64,000 bases of DNA from Cutibacterium equinum (GTDB lineage Bacteria > Actinomycetota > Actinomycetes > Propionibacteriales > Propionibacteriaceae): the NCBI RefSeq assembly GCF_028021195.1, contig NZ_CP115668.1, positions 1,426,001-1,490,000 of the forward strand. Direction: 5' to 3'. A program made the position numbers and the translations under genes. This document shows, piece by piece, positions 15,794 through 24,470 of this stretch (position 1 is its first letter; every line of letters begins with the position of its first letter). The notes under the pieces were generated by a model. It made no database searches and was not told where the DNA came from. It was given only the letters and a program-made list of their open reading frames with translations.

Positions 15794-16354
15794 TCAGGAC
15801 TTGTCCGAATCATCCTCGCTGACCAGCCCTTGCAGAGCCGCCCAGCGCGGATCGATCCGATCCGGATGGTCATGGTCCGGGTCGTCGTTGAGGTTGGCGC
15901 CGCAGTCTGGACACAGCCCCTGGCAGTCGTCGCGACACAGCGGGTTGAACGGCAGGTTCAGCACCACGGCGGCACGCACGACAGGGTCAAGGTCGATCGT
16001 TTCCTCGGCACTGACCCGACTGGCGTCCTCCTCAACCTCCTTGTCCGGGTAGAAGTACAGCTCCTGGATGTCGAGGACGAGATCCTCCTCGATGGGATCC
16101 AAGCAGCGGGAGCACTCCCCCTCCAAGGTGGCTTCGACGGTCCCGGTGACGAGAACTCCTTCACCCACCGATTCCAACCGAAGGTCGAGATCGAAAGGAG
16201 AGTCCTCAGGAACGCCGATCATGTCGACACCGAGATCCGCCGGAGCGGGAACCGTCCGTTGAACCCGGATCATCTGACCCACTTGCCGACGCAGTGAATG
16301 GGTCTCGATGACGAGATCCGGGGATGCGTCGGGGTGGCGATGGGTGGTATTCAT
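15794..16354 (-). CDS. YceD/DUF177 family protein
   Basis: 186-aa protein of the YceD family, linked in other bacteria to 23S rRNA accumulation and nearly always encoded just before rpmF, as here. The core includes [20 protein letters not shown] (CxxC) and a second Cys group [17 protein letters not shown], so it may bind metal. The C-terminus has the typical [10 protein letters not shown]. The ATG at 16354 is the only reasonable start. Heads the yceD-rpmF-rnc-mutM operon. Confidence 0.92.
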   Translation of the reverse strand: MNTTHRHPDASPDLVIETHSLRRQVGQMIRVQRTVPAPADLGVDMIGVPEDSPFDLDLRLESVGEGVLVTGTVEATLEGECSRCLDPIEEDLVLDIQELYFYPDKEVEEDASRVSAEETIDLDPVVRAAVVLNLPFNPLCRDDCQGLCPDCGANLNDDPDHDHPDRIDPRWAALQGLVSEDDSDKS

Positions 16355-16450
16355 CGCAAAGATCCCTTCGACCGGTGGAACACGACGAGGTCATGACCGG
16401 CTGTCCAGTCTACAACGCTGGCTAGTGCCGGACCAAAACTGTGTGTCAGC

Positions 16451-16500
16451 TTGACTGTTGACTCCGTTTCGGGCACTCTGAACTAAAGCGTATTAGTTCG
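16451..16500 (+). promoter_or_regulatory. Promoter and LacI-type operator of the sugar-uptake operon
   Basis: A perfect 7-bp inverted repeat GAACTAA-AGCGTA-TTAGTTC (16480-16499) with a central CG, as in LacI-family operators, lies about 70 nt upstream of the binding-protein gene. A TTGACT at 16458-16463 would be a -35 with a -10 (AACTAA) 17 bp later inside the operator. The inner part CTAAAGCGTATTAG recurs with one change at 21314-21327. The remainder of 16355-16568 is leader with no other recognised signal. Confidence 0.65.
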
Positions 16501-16568
16501 CTGGGATCCGGCACCGGCGTTGGGGTCGGATTCATGTGGGGACCCCCTTCAAGGAAGAAGTAGAGAAC

Positions 16569-17879
16569 ATGGCAAATCTCACCATCGGCCGACGTCAACT
16601 CCTCGGTGGTACGGCCGCGCTGGCGACCGTCCTGGCTGCCAGCGCCTGCGGCATGAGCGGATCCGAGGACAAGCCGTCAGACCAGACATCCGTCGACACC
16701 TCCGCCAAGCTCGAGGGCAGCATCCAGTTCCAGACCTGGTCGCTCAAGAATGAGAAGTTCACCCCGTACTTCGAGAAGCTCATCAAGGACTTCGAGAAGG
16801 AGCATCCTGGTACCACCATCAAGTGGCTCGACCAGCCGGGCGAGGGCTACGAGGAGAAGATCCAGCAGCAGGCCACCGCAGGTCAGTTGCCCGACGTCAT
16901 CAACATTCCCCAGACCTACGCCTGGCAGCTCCTCAAGGCCAACAAGGTCATGGACCTCAAGAAGGCTGACCCCAAGGCCATCGACATCTACACCAAGGGC
17001 GGCATCGACGCCTACACCTTCGATGGTCACGACGGGGTCTATGGCTACCCGTGGTACCTCGGCTCTGACCTCAACTGGTGGAACACCGAGGCCTTCGAGA
17101 AGTACGGCCTCGACCCGAAGAAACTGCCGACCACCCGCGACGAACTCTACGAGCAGGCCATCACCATGGCCGAGAAGTCCGGCGGCAAGATGCCCCTCAT
17201 CTCCGTCGCTCCGGACCTCGGTGTTTTCGTCGACGAGGGCATCGAGGTCTTCAAGGACGGCAAGTTCACCTTCAACACCGACGAGGCCGTCAAGATCATC
17301 GACAAGTACGCCGAGCTCTACGCCAAGAAGGCCATCCCACCCGAGGTGCTGCAGAACAACTACTTCGGAAACTCCAAGCTCTTCATCCAGGGCAAGGTCG
17401 CCTGGACCACCGGCTCGGCCTCCTTCCCGGTCGATGTCAAGAAGGACGCCCCGAAGCTCGCTCCGAAGATCGCGATGACCAAGCGCATCGGCGTTCCGCC
17501 GCTGTTCGTCCAGGGTCTCTGCGTCTCGGCTGATTCCAAGAACCCGAACCTGGCGGTGGCTTTCGCCCAGTACGTCACCAACAACACCAATCAGGTCGAG
17601 TTCGTGAAACTGGCCCAGGGCTTCCTGCCCGGCACCAAGGAGGCCAACGACAAGCCGGAATCCTTCACCTCGGTTATCGAGGATCCTCAGATGAAGAAGG
17701 CTGCCGAACTCCTCGCGGACGAAATCAAGGATGCGAAGAGCGGTGGACCGCTGGAGTACACCGATGCGATGGGCACCTACTTCGGCCAGCAGGTTGCCTC
17801 GGCCATTCGTGGTGACATCACATCAAAGGATGCCCTCGACAAGGCCGTCAAGTACTGCAACGACCACGTGGCCAAGTGA
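16569..17879 (+). CDS. Sugar ABC transporter solute-binding lipoprotein
   Basis: 436-aa family-1 extracellular solute-binding protein. The N-terminus has twin arginines (TIGRRQLLGG) and a lipobox LAASAC, so it is probably Tat- or Sec-exported and lipidated at Cys. The mature protein shows the periplasmic-binding fold typical of oligosaccharide binders (KLIKDFEKEHPGTTIKWLD, DVINIPQTYAWQ, GYPWYLGSDLNWWN). The ATG at 16569 is preferred over a GTG at 16536. First gene of an operon with two permeases. The neighbouring exoglycosidases suggest a mannose/GlcNAc-containing oligosaccharide as ligand (inference). No ATPase is encoded here, so a shared MsmK/UgpC-type ATPase elsewhere must energise uptake. 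Confidence 0.92.
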   Translation: MANLTIGRRQLLGGTAALATVLAASACGMSGSEDKPSDQTSVDTSAKLEGSIQFQTWSLKNEKFTPYFEKLIKDFEKEHPGTTIKWLDQPGEGYEEKIQQQATAGQLPDVINIPQTYAWQLLKANKVMDLKKADPKAIDIYTKGGIDAYTFDGHDGVYGYPWYLGSDLNWWNTEAFEKYGLDPKKLPTTRDELYEQAITMAEKSGGKMPLISVAPDLGVFVDEGIEVFKDGKFTFNTDEAVKIIDKYAELYAKKAIPPEVLQNNYFGNSKLFIQGKVAWTTGSASFPVDVKKDAPKLAPKIAMTKRIGVPPLFVQGLCVSADSKNPNLAVAFAQYVTNNTNQVEFVKLAQGFLPGTKEANDKPESFTSVIEDPQMKKAAELLADEIKDAKSGGPLEYTDAMGTYFGQQVASAIRGDITSKDALDKAVKYCNDHVAK

Positions 17880-17885
17880 TTCCCT

Positions 17886-17913
17886 GCCGGCCCCGCTCCT
17901 GTGCGGGGCCGGC
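17886..17913 (+). terminator. Intercistronic GC hairpin after the binding-protein gene
   Basis: GCCGGCCCCGC, 6-nt loop, GCGGGGCCGGC: a perfect 11-bp stem starting 6 nt after the stop codon, without a following T-run. It sits between the binding protein and the first permease. In many ABC operons such a hairpin stabilises the upstream mRNA or partly terminates, giving excess binding protein. Confidence 0.6.
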
Positions 17914-17962
17914 CCCACCTTCTCTACCTGACAGCCCCCTACCTCGCTAAGGACGTGAGCCC

Positions 17963-18919
17963 ATGAACTCCCACCGCTGGTACACCCCATGGTTGTTGGT
18001 GGCTCCAGCAGTCGTGTGGACCGTCGTGTTCGCCCTCTACCCCTTCATCAACACGATCATCCTGTCCTTCACGAACGCTCGGCCCCTCGTCGGCGGGCAG
18101 TTCATCGGCTTCGACAACTACGTCGAGCTGTGGCATGACGACATGTTCTGGAATGCCATGGAGACAACGTTCATCTACGTCATCGTGTGCATCCCGCTGT
18201 TGACGATCCTGCCGTTGCTGCTGGCCCTGCTCGTGGAGAAGAAGATCCCCGGGATCTCCTTCTTCCGCACCGTGGCGTATTTTCCCGTGATCGCCTCGGT
18301 CGTCGTCGTGGCCCTCATCTGGAGCTGGATGTTCGACTCCCGCGGTCTCATCAACCAGTCCCTGCAATGGATGGGGCTCACGAACAGCGCCATCCCCTTC
18401 CTCGTCGATCGGTGGAAGCTGTTGGGGTGCGCGATCCTGCTGACGGTCTGGAAGGGCCTCGGGTACTACATGATCGTCTACCTCGCGGCCCTCGGAAACG
18501 TCGACCATGACCTCCATGAGGCTGCCGCCCTGGACGGTGCCAGTACCTTCCAGCGGTTCCGCAATGTCACAATTCCTGGCATTCGTCCTGCCATGATCCT
18601 CATCATCGCCCTCATCGCGGTGTCCGGCATGAGGATCTTCTCCGAGCTCTACGTCCTCACGAATGGAACCGGTGGCCCGGGCGGCGAGGACTCCAGCCTC
18701 GTCATGGTCATCAAACAGGTCAGCACTGGCCTGTCCGGACAGCTCGGCTACGCCTCGGCCCTATCAGTCGTGCTGTTCTTCCTCACCCTCATTCCGCTGG
18801 CAGTCATCGGTTGGGCCAACAACAAGGACCTGAGGTCCGACCGCAAACCCAAGCAGGCTGGCCGTCGTGCCCGCCGGGCTGCAGCCCTCCAAGCCGCCAC
18901 GAAGGAGACGATGGCATGA
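17963..18919 (+). CDS. Sugar ABC transporter permease (MalF-like)
   Basis: 318-aa inner-membrane permease with six predicted helices. The EAA loop that docks the ATPase reads EAAALDGASTFQRFRNVTIP, with the expected G and final P. A basic C-terminal tail (RSDRKPKQAGRRARRAA) follows the last helix. The stop overlaps the next permease's ATG by 4 nt (ATGA). Together with the following gene it forms the heterodimeric channel of the carbohydrate-uptake-1 family transporter served by the upstream lipoprotein. Confidence 0.93.
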   Translation: MNSHRWYTPWLLVAPAVVWTVVFALYPFINTIILSFTNARPLVGGQFIGFDNYVELWHDDMFWNAMETTFIYVIVCIPLLTILPLLLALLVEKKIPGISFFRTVAYFPVIASVVVVALIWSWMFDSRGLINQSLQWMGLTNSAIPFLVDRWKLLGCAILLTVWKGLGYYMIVYLAALGNVDHDLHEAAALDGASTFQRFRNVTIPGIRPAMILIIALIAVSGMRIFSELYVLTNGTGGPGGEDSSLVMVIKQVSTGLSGQLGYASALSVVLFFLTLIPLAVIGWANNKDLRSDRKPKQAGRRARRAAALQAATKETMA

Positions 18920-19812
18920 GTACCTCCAGCCCAACTCGTCGAGCCAAGCAGAAGCCGTGGCGTGGCCGGCGGTCCTTCGACCCGACCCGTCCCACCCTTG
19001 CCGGGCTCATCGGACGTTACATCCTCCTGATCCTCGTCGTCATCATCTCGGTCGGACCCTTCCTGTGGCAGTTGTCCACCTCCCTCAAGGGCGTCAACGA
19101 GGACATCTACTCCTTCCCGCCCCACCTCATCCCGCAGGAGTTCAGCGTCGACGCCTACCGTCGCGTCGCCCATGTCGTCCCGATCTTCAGGTACGCCTGG
19201 CATTCACTCATCATCGCTGCGGTGTGCGTCGTCGGCAACGTCGTGCTGTCCTCCTTCGCTGGTTACGCGCTGACCTGCATGAAGTTCCGCGGCAAGAAGG
19301 TCGTCATGGGCATCCTGCTGTCGGTCCTCCTGCTCCCCGGTGAGGTCACGCTGACCAGCCAGTACCTCGTCATCAAGGGCATGGGCCTGGCGAACACCCT
19401 GGCCGGCGTCGCTATCCCAGGTGTCGTCGGTGCCATCAACGTGCTCCTCATGGCCACCGCATGCCGGGCGGTCCCACCGTCGGTCCTCGACGCGGCGACC
19501 GTCGACGGGGCCAACACGTGGGACAAGATCCGACACGTGGTCTGGCCCAACATCCGAGGTATGGCCTCGGTGGTCGCGGTGTTCTCCTTCATCGGCGCCT
19601 GGGATGACTTCCTGTGGCCGCTGGTCGTCCTCAACGATCCTGACAAGTACACCCTGACCGTCGGCATGCAGTACCTCAGCTCGACGATGTCGACTGATCC
19701 CCGAGAGGTCGCAGCCGGAACGATCATCGCCCTGGTACCGATCATCATCGTCTTCGCGTCGATGCAGAAGGTCTTCTTCCGGGGCGTGGAGAGCGGCGGT
19801 GTGAAGGGCTGA
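18916..19812 (+). CDS. Sugar ABC transporter permease (MalG-like)
   Basis: 298-aa permease, start at ATG 18916 overlapping the previous stop. A basic N-terminus precedes six helices. The EAA-like loop reads LDAATVDGANTWDKIRHVVWP, and the segment SFIGAWDDFLWPLVVLND matches MalG-type proteins. It is the last gene of the transporter operon and ends 35 nt before a strong bidirectional terminator. Longer plus-frame starts at 18811 lie inside the preceding gene and are not credible. Confidence 0.93.
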   Translation: MSTSSPTRRAKQKPWRGRRSFDPTRPTLAGLIGRYILLILVVIISVGPFLWQLSTSLKGVNEDIYSFPPHLIPQEFSVDAYRRVAHVVPIFRYAWHSLIIAAVCVVGNVVLSSFAGYALTCMKFRGKKVVMGILLSVLLLPGEVTLTSQYLVIKGMGLANTLAGVAIPGVVGAINVLLMATACRAVPPSVLDAATVDGANTWDKIRHVVWPNIRGMASVVAVFSFIGAWDDFLWPLVVLNDPDKYTLTVGMQYLSSTMSTDPREVAAGTIIALVPIIIVFASMQKVFFRGVESGGVKG

Positions 19813-19846
19813 ACGCTCGGCGTCCGCGAGCTCCACACCCACGATG

Positions 19847-19884
19847 GGGAAGGGCCGGAACCCTACGGGGTTCCGGCCCTTCCC
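19847..19884. terminator. Bidirectional terminator between permease and lacI
   Basis: GGGAAGGGCCGGAACCC, loop TACG, GGGTTCCGGCCCTTCCC: a perfect 17-bp stem with a tetraloop, lying between two convergent genes. Short T-rich stretches follow on the plus strand (ATTTGTGG). It would stop both the transporter operon and lacI transcripts. Confidence 0.85.
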
Positions 19885-19935
19885 ATTTGTGGACTGTTTG
19901 TGGAACCGTTTCGATGTCACACAGGAGATGGGGCG

Positions 19936-20943
19936 TCAGGGCTGACCTATGGAACCCCGGACGACGAGTTCAGGCGGCTCCTCGGTGATGTCCTCGACGT
20001 CATGGCCATCAATGATGCTCATGAGCATCGCGACCGCGTCCCTTCCCAGAATGGACGGATCACGACGCAACGCGGTGATCCCGGGGGGTATCACCCGGCA
20101 TGTCGGGGAATCCTCGAAGGACACCACCGAGACGTCGTCGGGGACCCGCAGCCGGTGCTGTGTCAAGGAGGTCATGCCCCCCAAGGTCAATACTTCGTTG
20201 TCATAGACAATGGCGGTGGGACGGTCCGGCCGGGACACAAGTGCACTGGTTTCCTGCAGCCCGGATTGCTCGGAGTAATCACTGGCTGCTGCCTCGATGA
20301 CGACGACTCCGCGAGTCTGCGCTTGTTGGGCAAAGACTCGGCGTCGCACCATGCTGTGCTCGAGGCTCGGGTCACCGCCAATATGCGCAATGCGACGGTG
20401 ACCTCGGTCAGCCAAATGGTTGACGATGCTTCGCGCAGCAGCGGCGTCGTCAGTGTGAACACCCGGCAGTGGGGTGTCCTTGGTTGCTCCGACAACCGTG
20501 CACGGCATGGCGATCTGGGACATGAGGGGCCATCGCGGGTCATTGCGTGCCGGATCGACCAGGACGACGCCGTCCACGCGATGCTGGGCCCACCACTGTC
20601 GATGGATCTCACACTCCTCCTCGAGGGAGCCGACCAGCTGCAACACCAAGGCAGTTCGCGCGGGAGCGAGAACCTCCTCCATCCCCGCGATGAGGTGCAG
20701 GAAGAAGCCTTCCCCGGCAAAACTGCGATCGTCACGGGCAATGACCAGACCGACGGCACCCGCGCGGTTGGCCGACAACGCCTTCGCTGCGACGTTGGGA
20801 CGCCATCCCATGTCTTTGGCCAACGCCTTGATACGAGCTCGGGTGGCCTCAGAAACACCGGGCTTGTCGTTGAGGGCGAAGGACACCGCACCTGGCGACA
20901 CACCGGCGATTCTGGCGATGTCCTTGATCGTCGTCCTGCCCAT
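19936..20943 (-). CDS. LacI-family transcriptional regulator
   Basis: About 335 aa. The N-terminal helix-turn-helix (TIKDIARIAGVSPGAVSFAL) is followed by a hinge helix region (AAKALSANRAGAVGLV) and a periplasmic-binding-like effector domain with typical LacI landmarks (DGVVLVDPAR, GHRRIAHIGGD, AIVYDNE). The ATG at 20943 is preferred: it has GGAAGG about 10 nt upstream and puts GRTTIKDIA at the start. Convergent with the transporter operon and divergent from the alpha-mannosidase gene. It most likely represses both through the two CTAAA-x-CGTATTAG palindromes, with an imported mannose- or GlcNAc-type sugar as inducer (inference). Confidence 0.93.
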   Translation of the reverse strand: MGRTTIKDIARIAGVSPGAVSFALNDKPGVSEATRARIKALAKDMGWRPNVAAKALSANRAGAVGLVIARDDRSFAGEGFFLHLIAGMEEVLAPARTALVLQLVGSLEEECEIHRQWWAQHRVDGVVLVDPARNDPRWPLMSQIAMPCTVVGATKDTPLPGVHTDDAAAARSIVNHLADRGHRRIAHIGGDPSLEHSMVRRRVFAQQAQTRGVVVIEAAASDYSEQSGLQETSALVSRPDRPTAIVYDNEVLTLGGMTSLTQHRLRVPDDVSVVSFEDSPTCRVIPPGITALRRDPSILGRDAVAMLMSIIDGHDVEDITEEPPELVVRGSIGQP

Positions 20944-21062
20944 AAGCCACGGTCCTTCCGGAAGCATCAATGCTCTGATGGTCGCAGGGTGATGAGCGAC
21001 GTCGCCCGGGGCACACGGCCTTCACCCGCGCTACACCATTTTAGGACCATGACAGACGACAG

Positions 21063-21075
21063 GTAAAACGTTTCA
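21063..21075. promoter_or_regulatory. Second class of LacI-like palindrome in the lacI/mannosidase gap
   Basis: TAAAACGTTTCA around 21064-21075 has the central AACGTT of many LacI/CcpA-type operators and lies 120 nt upstream of lacI. It could be an autoregulatory or global site. Otherwise 20971-21313 (about 340 nt) shows no credible gene; a minus frame at 21041-21292 is rejected. Confidence 0.3.
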
Positions 21076-21313
21076 GCGGCGCCGCAAAAATACCCTCCGC
21101 AACGACTTCTTGACCATGGGATCGGAGGTCTCCACCTGAGGCAGCGCGCCCGTCACCCTCCCCACGACCGGAACCGCCATCCGGCCACCATCGGCCCGTT
21201 CGCCGCCAGGATGCACCGCCCGACCTCACCAAGGTCATCATCCAGGGGCGGTCGGCCCTCTGACTCGCTTGCGAGCCCGACAGACCGCTCACAACTGGTT
21301 CCCAACGATTTCC

Positions 21314-21327
21314 CTAAACCGTATTAG
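21314..21327. promoter_or_regulatory. LacI-type operator upstream of the glycosidase operon
   Basis: CTAAACCGTATTAG, differing from the core of the transporter-operon palindrome (CTAAAGCGTATTAG) at one position. It lies about 60 nt upstream of the alpha-mannosidase start at 21387. The shared sequence at both ends of the locus supports one regulator for uptake and breakdown. Confidence 0.6.
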
Positions 21328-21386
21328 TCGCTAGACTTCAATGTAGAAACTATCCGTTGTCAATGTCGCAACCGCCAGGGACTCCC

Positions 21387-24300
21387 ATGCATGATCACGC
21401 CCCCATACTTGACGGCCGGGTGCACCGCCATCTCGCTGAGAAGATCCGCCCCGCCGAAACCACCACGGTGTGCCAACTCGACGTCGAGTGGGCTCCCGTC
21501 ACTGACACCGCCGAGGGACCGAACTGTCGCCCCGGAATCCGCGGACAGGGAGAGCCCATTTCGATCAGCGCCGGACTGGCCCTCAACTACGAGCCCTTCC
21601 GTGTGGGCGACCCGTGGGGACCACCGTGGGGGACGACCTGGCTCCACCTCACCGCGACCGTGCCACCAAAACACCGCGACGATCACCTCGAGATGATCGT
21701 CGACCTCGGCGGCGTCTGGGACTCCCCCGGCTTCCAGTCCGAGGGCCTCGTGGTACGTCCGGATGGGTCGGTCATCAAGGCTCTCAACCCGCGCAACACG
21801 TGGATTCCCGTCGAGGCTGACGCCGACGGTCACATTGACGTCTACGTCGAGGCAGTTTCCAACCCGATCCTGCTGGCCCAGCCCCCCTTCCAACCCACCG
21901 AGGACGGCGACAAACTCACGGCCTCCACCGAGGCCTACTACACCCTCAAGCGAGCCGACCTCGTCGTCGTCCATGACGAGGTCCGTGAACTCATCGCCGA
22001 CATCGTCACTCTGTCCGGGCTGGCTGCCCAATTGCCGGAGGACTCCGAGCGTCGCTGGGAGATCCGTCGCGCCTTGGACCGTTCCATGGACAGAATCAAT
22101 CTGGGTGACGTCTCCTCGTCGGCCTCAGCAGCTCGTGCCGAGTTAGCCCCCGCCCTGGCTCGTCGGGCCCACGACTCTGCCCAGACGATGACGGCCATTG
22201 GCCACGCTCACATCGACTCAGCCTGGTTGTGGCCGCTACGGGAGACCCGACGCAAGGTCGCCCGAACGATCTCCAATCAGCTCAATCTCATCGAGAACGA
22301 CCCCACCCATCTCTTCGCCTTCCCGGCTGCTCAGCACTCGGCATGGCTGGAGGAGGACCACCCTGACCTTTTCGCCAGGTTGCGCAAGGCCGTCGCGGAC
22401 GGCCGGATCATCCCGGTCGGAGGCATGTGGGTGGAGTCTGACGCCAATCTGCCTGGTGGCGAGGCGATGTGCCGTCAGCTGCTGTATGGGCAGCGCTACT
22501 TCATGGAGAAGTTCGGCCACCACTGCCCCGAGGTGTGGCTGCCGGACTCCTTCGGGTACTCGGGAGCCCTGCCTCAGCTGGCCAAACTGGCCGGTGCGCG
22601 CTGGTTCCTGACCCAGAAGATCTCGTGGAACCAGGTCGACAAGTTCCCCCACCACTCCTTCTGGTGGGAGGGAATCGACGGGACCCGTATCTTCACCCAT
22701 TTCCCACCCGCCGACACCTACGGTTCCGACCTGTCAGCCCACGACCTTGAGCATGCCCGGTCCAACTTCCAGGACAAGGGGCGTGCCAATTCCTCCTTGG
22801 TCCCCTTCGGCTACGGGGATGGTGGCGGCGGCCCCACCCGCGAGATGCTCGCCCAGGCCCGTCGCGTCGCGGATCTCGACGGATCCCCCAAGGTGGCCAT
22901 CGAGCCCCCCGCCACCTTCTTCACCCGTGCCGAGTCCGAACACGAGGACCCCGGCACCTGGGTCGGAGAGCTCTACCTTGAGTTGCATCGTGGCACCTTC
23001 ACCAGCCAGTACGAGGTCAAGAAGGGCAACCGTCGCAACGAGCACCTGCTGCGCGACGCCGAGCTGTGGTGCGCCACCGCAGCCGTGCGCGGCCTCATGG
23101 ACTACCCCGGCCAGAGACTCGCCGAGATCTGGCGGACGATCTGCCTCTACCAGTTCCACGACATTCTGCCCGGATCGGCCATCGCCTGGGTGTATCGCGA
23201 GGTCGTCGCCGACCATCGTCGCATCTCCGATGAGCTGACCGAACTCATCCACCATGCCCAGGAACTACTGGCCGGAGACGGTGACGAGGAGGTCGTCTTC
23301 GATTCCGCTCCGATGACCCGTCCGTGGGCCTCCACCGTGGCCATGGGGGCCGGGGTCGCTCCGGCCGTCACTGAGGGGGTTCAGGCCGAGCAGACGGCTG
23401 ATGGATTCGTCGTCGACAACGGCTTGTTGCGCATGACCGTCGACCGTCACGGCCTCATCACCCATCTCGTCGACACTACGTCGGGTCGCGACGCCATCCC
23501 GGCGGGTCAACGTGGCAACCTCCTTCAAATTCACCCTGACTTCCCGAACATGTGGGACGCCTGGGACATCGATCCCTTCTATGCCAACAACGTCACCGAC
23601 CTGGATACCGGCGAGGCCACCATGACCCGCAGCGGTGAGTCGGTGACCATCAGCGTCACGAGAACCTTCGGGGATTCCAGCGCCACCCAGTCCCTGACCG
23701 TCAATCCGGGCGACCCGCGCGTCAAGGTGCGCACCCATGTCGACTGGCACGAACGCGACAGCCTGCTCAAGCTGGCCTGGCCCGTCGACGTCCACACCGA
23801 CCACGCCGACTACGAGATCGAGATGGGGCACATCACCCGCCCCACCCACACCAACACGTCGTGGGATGCCTTCCGCTTCGAGGTCCATGCCCATCGCTGG
23901 GTGTACCTCTCCGAGCCCGGTTTCGGTGTGGCCATCGCCAACTCCGGCACCTACGGGTGGAATGTGTCTCGCCATCCCAAGGACAACGGCGGCACATGGT
24001 CGGTGGCGCGTGCCTCCCTCCTCAAGGGTGCCCGCTTCCCTGATCCGCGCGCTGACGAGGGAGAACATGACTTCTTCCACACGCTTCACGTGGGAGCCGA
24101 CCTCACCGACGCCGTGCGTGACGGGTACGCCGCCAACCTGTGCGTGCGTCGTCGTCAAGGGTCGCCGGTCGAACCCTTGGTCAGCGTCGAGGGCATCGCT
24201 GTGGAAGCCGTCAAGCTCGCTGAGGACGGCTCGGGCGACGTCATCGTGCGGCTGTATGAACCCTACGGGCGTCACGTTCACACCACGATGAAGCTGGGCT

Positions 24301-24470
24301 TTGATGCCACATCGGCCATTGAGACGGATCTGCTCGAGGAACCTCTCGATGGCAACCCGCGCGCCCAGGTCGCCGCGTCGGTCATCTCTGCCGACCTTGC
24401 TGACGGCGTCGTCGGTCTGTCCATGCGCCCCTTCCAGGTGGCGACCCTGAGGTTGGGACGTGACCGATGA
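21387..24470 (+). CDS. GH38 alpha-mannosidase
   Basis: About 1027 aa, bacterial class-II alpha-mannosidase with N-terminal GH38 beta-sandwich, catalytic barrel, middle three-helix domain and C-terminal domains. Zinc-site residues are in AIGHAHIDSAWLWPL (about 270-283), and the likely catalytic nucleophile Asp is in WLPDSFGYSGALPQ (about 387). GGMWVESDANLPGGE is also typical. There is no signal peptide, so it acts in the cytoplasm on imported oligosaccharides, removing alpha-linked mannose. ATG 21387 is chosen because AGGGA precedes it by about 6 nt; upstream TTG/ATG codons (21357, 21363) lack one. The stop overlaps the next gene by 4 nt. Confidence 0.94.
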   Translation: MHDHAPILDGRVHRHLAEKIRPAETTTVCQLDVEWAPVTDTAEGPNCRPGIRGQGEPISISAGLALNYEPFRVGDPWGPPWGTTWLHLTATVPPKHRDDHLEMIVDLGGVWDSPGFQSEGLVVRPDGSVIKALNPRNTWIPVEADADGHIDVYVEAVSNPILLAQPPFQPTEDGDKLTASTEAYYTLKRADLVVVHDEVRELIADIVTLSGLAAQLPEDSERRWEIRRALDRSMDRINLGDVSSSASAARAELAPALARRAHDSAQTMTAIGHAHIDSAWLWPLRETRRKVARTISNQLNLIENDPTHLFAFPAAQHSAWLEEDHPDLFARLRKAVADGRIIPVGGMWVESDANLPGGEAMCRQLLYGQRYFMEKFGHHCPEVWLPDSFGYSGALPQLAKLAGARWFLTQKISWNQVDKFPHHSFWWEGIDGTRIFTHFPPADTYGSDLSAHDLEHARSNFQDKGRANSSLVPFGYGDGGGGPTREMLAQARRVADLDGSPKVAIEPPATFFTRAESEHEDPGTWVGELYLELHRGTFTSQYEVKKGNRRNEHLLRDAELWCATAAVRGLMDYPGQRLAEIWRTICLYQFHDILPGSAIAWVYREVVADHRRISDELTELIHHAQELLAGDGDEEVVFDSAPMTRPWASTVAMGAGVAPAVTEGVQAEQTADGFVVDNGLLRMTVDRHGLITHLVDTTSGRDAIPAGQRGNLLQIHPDFPNMWDAWDIDPFYANNVTDLDTGEATMTRSGESVTISVTRTFGDSSATQSLTVNPGDPRVKVRTHVDWHERDSLLKLAWPVDVHTDHADYEIEMGHITRPTHTNTSWDAFRFEVHAHRWVYLSEPGFGVAIANSGTYGWNVSRHPKDNGGTWSVARASLLKGARFPDPRADEGEHDFFHTLHVGADLTDAVRDGYAANLCVRRRQGSPVEPLVSVEGIAVEAVKLAEDGSGDVIVRLYEPYGRHVHTTMKLGFDATSAIETDLLEEPLDGNPRAQVAASVISADLADGVVGLSMRPFQVATLRLGRDR

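Noticed and set aside
15730-15873. N-terminal extension of rpmF to 111 aa
   Set aside because: Overlaps the yceD-like gene; L32 always begins with AVPKRK, placed here at GTG 15729.
21041-21292. 83-aa minus-strand frame in the lacI/mannosidase gap
   Set aside because: Trp/Arg/Gly-rich composition, no ribosome site, and it lies across the regulatory region.
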